Source: Vibrio hippocampi (GTDB lineage Bacteria; Pseudomonadota; Gammaproteobacteria; Enterobacterales; Vibrionaceae). Taken from it: a stretch of 64,000 nucleotides of DNA. How positions within the stretch are numbered: position 1 is the first letter of the stretch; each line of letters opens with the position of its first letter. Shown piece after piece: positions 60,147 to 64,000 of the stretch. The notes beneath the pieces are model-generated. The model was not told the origin of the DNA and ran no database searches. It worked only from the letters and a program-made list of their open reading frames with translations. The stretch is taken from positions 124,001-188,000 of the forward strand of contig NZ_CAKLCM010000003.1 in assembly GCF_921292975.1 (NCBI RefSeq), given 5' to 3'. The translations under genes and the position numbers were made by a program.

Positions 60147-60242
60147 CACTGGAGACCTCAGGTTGAGTTCGCTAACTTTTCAGTTGCTAGCTCGTCTAGT
60201 GACCATCAACTTAGAAGTCGTGTTGGTATCACGTACAGCTTT
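60147..60242 (+). pseudogene. C-terminal remnant of a KdgM-family porin
   Basis: Between an in-frame TGA and a frame change at the last codon, the plus strand reads HWRPQVEFANFSVA then SSSSDHQLRSRVGITYSF, the terminal two strands of a KdgM porin (compare WTPFVTFSG...YQLRTRVGFLYSF at 28435). One extra T after the terminal Phe codon disrupts the natural stop. The first 190 residues are absent. It shows that a second porin gene used to follow the PL38-like lyase. Confidence 0.7.
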
Positions 60243-60331
60243 TTAATTGGTGGTGTGAACTGCTTTTCTTGTTGATATTGCCTTGGTCACTCTGAATCTT
60301 TTTAGTGTGACCTTTTTTATTGTGAGGGACT

Positions 60332-61897
60332 ATGACGCTGATTAAGAAAGGAGCATTGCTGCTCGTTACCGCGATTCTAGGAATTGCTTTGATTGTCTTC
60401 GTAAGCTTGGATTCGATCAAAACATCATTGGTCGAAACCAAGAAACATGAGGTCGCGTCGTTGCTTTCGTTTGCAAAGAAACAAGCGACAGAAGCAATAG
60501 CACACAGTGAAACAAAAGAGGAAGCAGAACAAAAAGTCATTGATGTACTTTCGAGCTATCGTATTGGTAATGCATATATTTGGGCAAACGACGATCAAGC
60601 ACGTGCTCGTGTTCATGTTCGAAGCGAAAAGATTGGCACGTTTCAAAGCTCTTACCAGAGGCATGTCGACCTTCTTAAAACTAACGAATTCAATTACGTT
60701 GTCGGTGAAGTAAGTAAGCCCAATTCATCAGAGAAAGTGACTAAAGTCAGTGCGATTACCATGATTCCCGCAAATAAATGGGTAATGGGACTTGGAATAT
60801 ACATGGATGATGTGGAACAGAGGTATCATGATTTAGTCGCCCGTTTAGTGATTTATAGCGGTGGCATCTTGTTCATCATTCTTTTGGTGAGTGGTTTGAT
60901 AGCTCGAAGTATTTATCGATCAGTGGGAGGAGAGCCAACGGAAGTCGTAGCACTGACGAAGCGTATTGCTGATGGTGAGCTCTCTGAGTCGATGTCTAGT
61001 GAGTTGCCTCAAGGAAGTATTCTCGAATCTGTGCGTCAAATGCAGGGCTCACTTAAACAGTTTGTTGACAAGATTACGTCAGTATCGAATCTCGTCAACA
61101 TGTCTACTGGATCACTCGATAGTAATGTGTCAGATATCACTGAGAGCTTAGGAGATATTCGCTCGATTTCCGACAACACTCACAATGCAATGAGGGCGTT
61201 AGAGAAGAGTATTGAGCAAATTAACTCGGGTATAGATGAAGCGCATGAAAATAGCTTGAAATCACAGAGTCTATCGGAGGATGGTACCGCCGCGATTCGA
61301 GCTATGGAGGTAGCTGTTGATGATATTCGTTCAAATCTCAACTGCTCTCTTGAGAGCTTTGATACGCTAGCTGCGAAATATAACCAAATTACGGGTGTAG
61401 TTGAAGTGATCCGGGGTATTGCCGAGCAGACCAATTTACTTGCATTGAATGCTGCCATTGAGGCTGCAAGAGCTGGAGAGCAAGGGCGAGGGTTTGCTGT
61501 CGTCGCCGATGAAGTGAGAAACCTTGCGGGGAGAACGTCGGAAGCGACGGTAGAGATCTCTCAAATAAGTGAGCTTATTTTGACCGAGTCGGATACTGTA
61601 TCAAACGACCTCAAATTATTAATCAAAAAGATTACTCTTAGTGAAGATAAGTCGGCTATCGTCGGTGCCTTGTTCCAACGCGTTAAACAAGGCGCGACAG
61701 ACGTTCAAATGGTCATGACTGATCTTAAACAGTCGACAGAATCAGAATCAGTAACAGCGGCACAAGTGTATCAATTGATAGAAGCGCTATTACAAGTTCA
61801 AGATGCTAACCTGAGTCGGATTGAACAGTTTTCAGAGCGGTCTACTGAACTCAAGCAGTTATCACATGATCTACAAATAACTAGTCATCACTTCTGA
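60332..61897 (+). CDS. Methyl-accepting chemotaxis protein with Cache sensor
   Basis: A 521-residue membrane chemoreceptor: TM1 (about 8-27), a periplasmic single-Cache-like domain ([25 protein letters not shown] ... [18 protein letters not shown]), TM2 (about 172-193), HAMP, and the signalling hairpin [48 protein letters not shown]. The ligand is not predictable. Placement right after the polysaccharide block could mean sensing of its products, but it also borders core genes. Confidence 0.92.
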   Translation: MTLIKKGALLLVTAILGIALIVFVSLDSIKTSLVETKKHEVASLLSFAKKQATEAIAHSETKEEAEQKVIDVLSSYRIGNAYIWANDDQARARVHVRSEKIGTFQSSYQRHVDLLKTNEFNYVVGEVSKPNSSEKVTKVSAITMIPANKWVMGLGIYMDDVEQRYHDLVARLVIYSGGILFIILLVSGLIARSIYRSVGGEPTEVVALTKRIADGELSESMSSELPQGSILESVRQMQGSLKQFVDKITSVSNLVNMSTGSLDSNVSDITESLGDIRSISDNTHNAMRALEKSIEQINSGIDEAHENSLKSQSLSEDGTAAIRAMEVAVDDIRSNLNCSLESFDTLAAKYNQITGVVEVIRGIAEQTNLLALNAAIEAARAGEQGRGFAVVADEVRNLAGRTSEATVEISQISELILTESDTVSNDLKLLIKKITLSEDKSAIVGALFQRVKQGATDVQMVMTDLKQSTESESVTAAQVYQLIEALLQVQDANLSRIEQFSERSTELKQLSHDLQITSHHF

Positions 61898-61901
61898 TCA
61901 T

Positions 61902-62636
61902 CTAAAATGGTCGATAGAGGACTTCTTTAAGTGGACGGTGGCATAGTTTTAGCCGCTTTACTTGCGCCAAGAATAACTCAGCGCACCCAAGCGCATCACT
62001 GGCTGCAGAGTGTGCGTTATATTCAGGTAGATTGTAATGTTCGCGTAAATCATCGAGCTGGAAACTATTGTGCCCATGGTTTTGTCCTAGGTAACTAAAG
62101 CGTTTTTCCAACGCCAACGTGTCTATCAAATAACAGGGTAACGCGTCTAGGTTATATTGACGCGATAAATAAGCTAAAAGGAAGCCATATTCGATACTCG
62201 CACTATGAGCGATGATCACTTTTCCTGCAACACGATCTAGAAGTTGATCGATAGCAGAACTAGAGTCGACCCCCTGCTGTATCACTTGTTTTGGCATTAT
62301 TTCGTTAACCACCGCACTTTCTGGACGAACGAAGTCTTCATTACGCAGGTACACTTCATTCATGCTAGTTAGATCAATTTCCTCATAGTTTAGGGAGATA
62401 CTCCCGATAGATAGAATGCGATTAGATTCAGGCTCTAAACCAGTTGTTTCAAAATCAATAGCGACAAACTCTAACTCAGTGAGTGGGCTTTGAGTATTAG
62501 GGAGTGGTTGAGTGAAATACTGCGTTAAGGCTCCGGAAGACCATTGGTGATGAGCAAGTTCAGAATATACTGCTTGCATTTTGTCTTGATGCGAAAACCA
62601 ACGTTTTAATTTTCTAGTCAACATGTTAGAACCCAT
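61902..62636 (-). CDS. DEDDh 3'-5' exonuclease (DnaQ-like)
   Basis: A 244-residue exonuclease: ExoI motif FVAIDFETTGLEPESNRILSIG, ExoII in VIIAHSASIEYGFL, ExoIII with H and D in YNAHSAASDALGCAELFL. It resembles the DNA polymerase III epsilon-like proteins coded next to DUF294 genes in vibrios. It overlaps the upstream DUF294/CBS gene by 11 bases, an operon arrangement usually linked to acetate uptake genes (actP), which would lie beyond the window. Confidence 0.9.
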   Translation of the reverse strand: MGSNMLTRKLKRWFSHQDKMQAVYSELAHHQWSSGALTQYFTQPLPNTQSPLTELEFVAIDFETTGLEPESNRILSIGSISLNYEEIDLTSMNEVYLRNEDFVRPESAVVNEIMPKQVIQQGVDSSSAIDQLLDRVAGKVIIAHSASIEYGFLLAYLSRQYNLDALPCYLIDTLALEKRFSYLGQNHGHNSFQLDDLREHYNLPEYNAHSAASDALGCAELFLAQVKRLKLCHRPLKEVLYRPF

Positions 62637-64000
62637 TAACGAATTTTAGCTTGGCGACATCTTGTAGCTCACTAATAATTTTGAACGCCTCTTTTAGGTG
62701 TTTTCGCTCAAAACTGCTGAACTCGTCAGGGCGAATATGGTTATCTGGAGTTGCATGTCTAAGCAAAGCATTGAGCTGATGTTTGAAGCGCACCTGTGTA
62801 AGAAAACGATAGGCGCCAATGATGTTGTCACAACTCTCTTGTGAGAGAGTTCCTTTTTCTACGGCATAGTGAAAGCGCTCTTCTGTCCCTGTTAGTGACC
62901 CACCTGCAGACAAGCTGTAGATACGAGCAAGATCGATGATAAGGTTGAGTGCAAATTTTTTGATGTTGAGTGACTTTGTATTATCACCTGACTTCTCTAG
63001 TACCAAGCTATTAAAAATACCAAGAGGAGGTGAGGTTTCTATCGCATCTCTAGTTAACGCCGGAATAAAACGAGGGTTAGCATGAATCGTTCTGTGCAGG
63101 TGGTTCTGAAGTTGGTCTACAAGCTCCGCGTTGCCATAAACACAGCGAATTTCCATGAATACGCTAATACTTAGCAACTTGTTGTACTCAGGACTAGCTA
63201 CCCATTTTGTGTAGTAGTCTTTCCAGCGCCCAACATTCTGGTTCCATTTGGCTGTAGCAGCCATATATTTGCCGCTACATAGTGGATAGCCGACTGCAGC
63301 TAGACCGTTACACACACGCATCGCAAAATAGTTGAAATAGAGCCTATCATTTTCTGTAGCACTCTCGGCGAGGACCAAGGCATTGTCTTGGTCAGATAGC
63401 ATGTGCACTTCATTTCTAGCGTGGGACCCTGCCACCATCCATGCATAGTCACATGGCGGTTTCCCCAGCACTTCTTCGGTAAGTTGGATAATGCGTCTAT
63501 TGAACGCATCCATGATCATCGACATAACTTGACCATGAATTTCTGCGCTGACTCCGCTCTCTACTAAGGCTTGAAATATAGTCTCTTTTTCATCCCGAAG
63601 GTTTGCAAGTGCAGTGATGGAGTTGGCGTACTTAATCTTCTCAATAAGAAATAGAGATTGGGTTTTATGGTTATGCACTAAATGCGTTGTTGTTAATAGC
63701 CCTTTAACTTGCTGATTCGTGATGACGGGTAAACAGCGAATATTGTATTGCAGCATCAATGAGATCGCCTGAATGACCTTATCTTCACTATTGATAAGAA
63801 TAGGGTTAGGCGTCATTACATGATGAATGGGATCAGTTGTATCGATTCCGTTCGCAACAACATGCTGTGTCATATCTCTATCCGTGACCAGTCCAACGAT
63901 CTCGTCGCCCTTAAGAACTACTGCACAAGAGCTTCGTTTCTTACCACACATCGCTTGAGCGACGCTCATAATTGAGTCTTCGATGCTAACAACAGTGATA
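62626..64000 (-). CDS. DUF294 nucleotidyltransferase-like protein with CBS domains (cut by window end)
   Basis: The frame is open to the window edge, so the N-terminus (often a cyclic-nucleotide-binding domain) is missing. Visible: a CBS pair (CAVVLKGDEIVGLVTDRDMTQHVV ... NIRCLPVITNQQVKGLLT), the nucleotidyltransferase motif AGSHARNEVHMLSDQDNALVL, and a DUF294 C-terminal helical domain ending LQDVAKLKFVNGF. The family is thought to regulate by nucleotide binding. The ATG at 63969 is internal. Confidence 0.9.
   Translation of the reverse strand, partial: ITVVSIEDSIMSVAQAMCGKKRSSCAVVLKGDEIVGLVTDRDMTQHVVANGIDTTDPIHHVMTPNPILINSEDKVIQAISLMLQYNIRCLPVITNQQVKGLLTTTHLVHNHKTQSLFLIEKIKYANSITALANLRDEKETIFQALVESGVSAEIHGQVMSMIMDAFNRRIIQLTEEVLGKPPCDYAWMVAGSHARNEVHMLSDQDNALVLAESATENDRLYFNYFAMRVCNGLAAVGYPLCSGKYMAATAKWNQNVGRWKDYYTKWVASPEYNKLLSISVFMEIRCVYGNAELVDQLQNHLHRTIHANPRFIPALTRDAIETSPPLGIFNSLVLEKSGDNTKSLNIKKFALNLIIDLARIYSLSAGGSLTGTEERFHYAVEKGTLSQESCDNIIGAYRFLTQVRFKHQLNALLRHATPDNHIRPDEFSSFERKHLKEAFKIISELQDVAKLKFVNGF

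Overview
The window looks like chromosomal DNA of a marine Vibrio (Vibrionaceae). The evidence is a DUF2999 protein and a VF530-type protein, a KdgR very like the enterobacterial and vibrio KdgR, the dispersed intergenic 'acttgggtata' repeat typical of vibrios, and gene content such as ahpC, soxR and a DUF294/exonuclease pair. No rRNA, tRNA, CRISPR array or replication origin was seen.

Region 1 (1-17.0 kb) is ordinary chromosome. It holds a LysR fragment at the edge, a ParD antitoxin remnant, a small stress/detoxification cluster (deaminase, SnoaL, VOC, ClbS-like), and a D-amino-acid cluster (dgcN-dgcA-dat, with alr divergent). It also has a radical SAM protein, an SDR/LysR divergent pair, soxR divergent from a monooxygenase-like gene across a near-perfect SoxR box, and ygjV. 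Two tandem, almost identical ahpC genes each have an OxyR-like site, and a MarR regulator diverges from a siderophore-interacting reductase.

Region 2 (17.1-22.4 kb) is a scarred junction: a truncated MFS gene, an internally deleted IS5-family element with intact 19-bp ends, a PocR-AraC regulator with an FucO-type lactaldehyde reductase, and a heavily frameshifted second IS5-type transposase remnant.

Region 3 (22.5-43.5 kb) reads as an ulvan utilisation locus. It has a cytoplasmic GH88 unsaturated glucuronyl hydrolase, an AraC regulator, secreted PL24-like and PL25-like ulvan lyases, a KdgM-type porin, a DJ-1/PfpI protein, and a rhaB-rhaA-rhaD-rhaM-sulfatase operon. A Crp/Fnr-DUF202-DUF202-sulfatase maturase operon diverges from a TauE/SafE exporter, followed by an SLC5 sodium symporter. 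Inferred flow: lyases cut ulvan outside the cell, KdgM and SLC5 import unsaturated sulfated oligosaccharides, GH88 releases the uronate and rhamnose sulfate, the signal-less sulfatase (matured by anSME) desulfates it, Rha enzymes give dihydroxyacetone phosphate and lactaldehyde, FucO reduces lactaldehyde, and TauE may export sulfur oxyanions.

Region 4 (43.8-60.3 kb) is a second uronate-polysaccharide block: two right-handed beta-helix proteins, two paralogous lipoproteins (one carrying an added jelly-roll, lyase-like domain), KdgR, a PL15-like heparinase II/III enzyme, glucuronate isomerase UxaC, a second SLC5 symporter, and a PL38/PL5-like lyase. It also contains wreckage: an internally deleted SLC5 gene, the C-terminal tip of a KdgM porin, and a chemoreceptor N-terminal fragment. 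TGAAAC-N3-GTTTCA-like palindromes, candidate KdgR sites, lie before the pseudo-SLC5/uxaC operon and before the PL38-like gene.

Region 5 (60.3-64 kb) returns to core genes: a chemoreceptor, a DEDDh exonuclease and a DUF294/CBS protein running off the window end.
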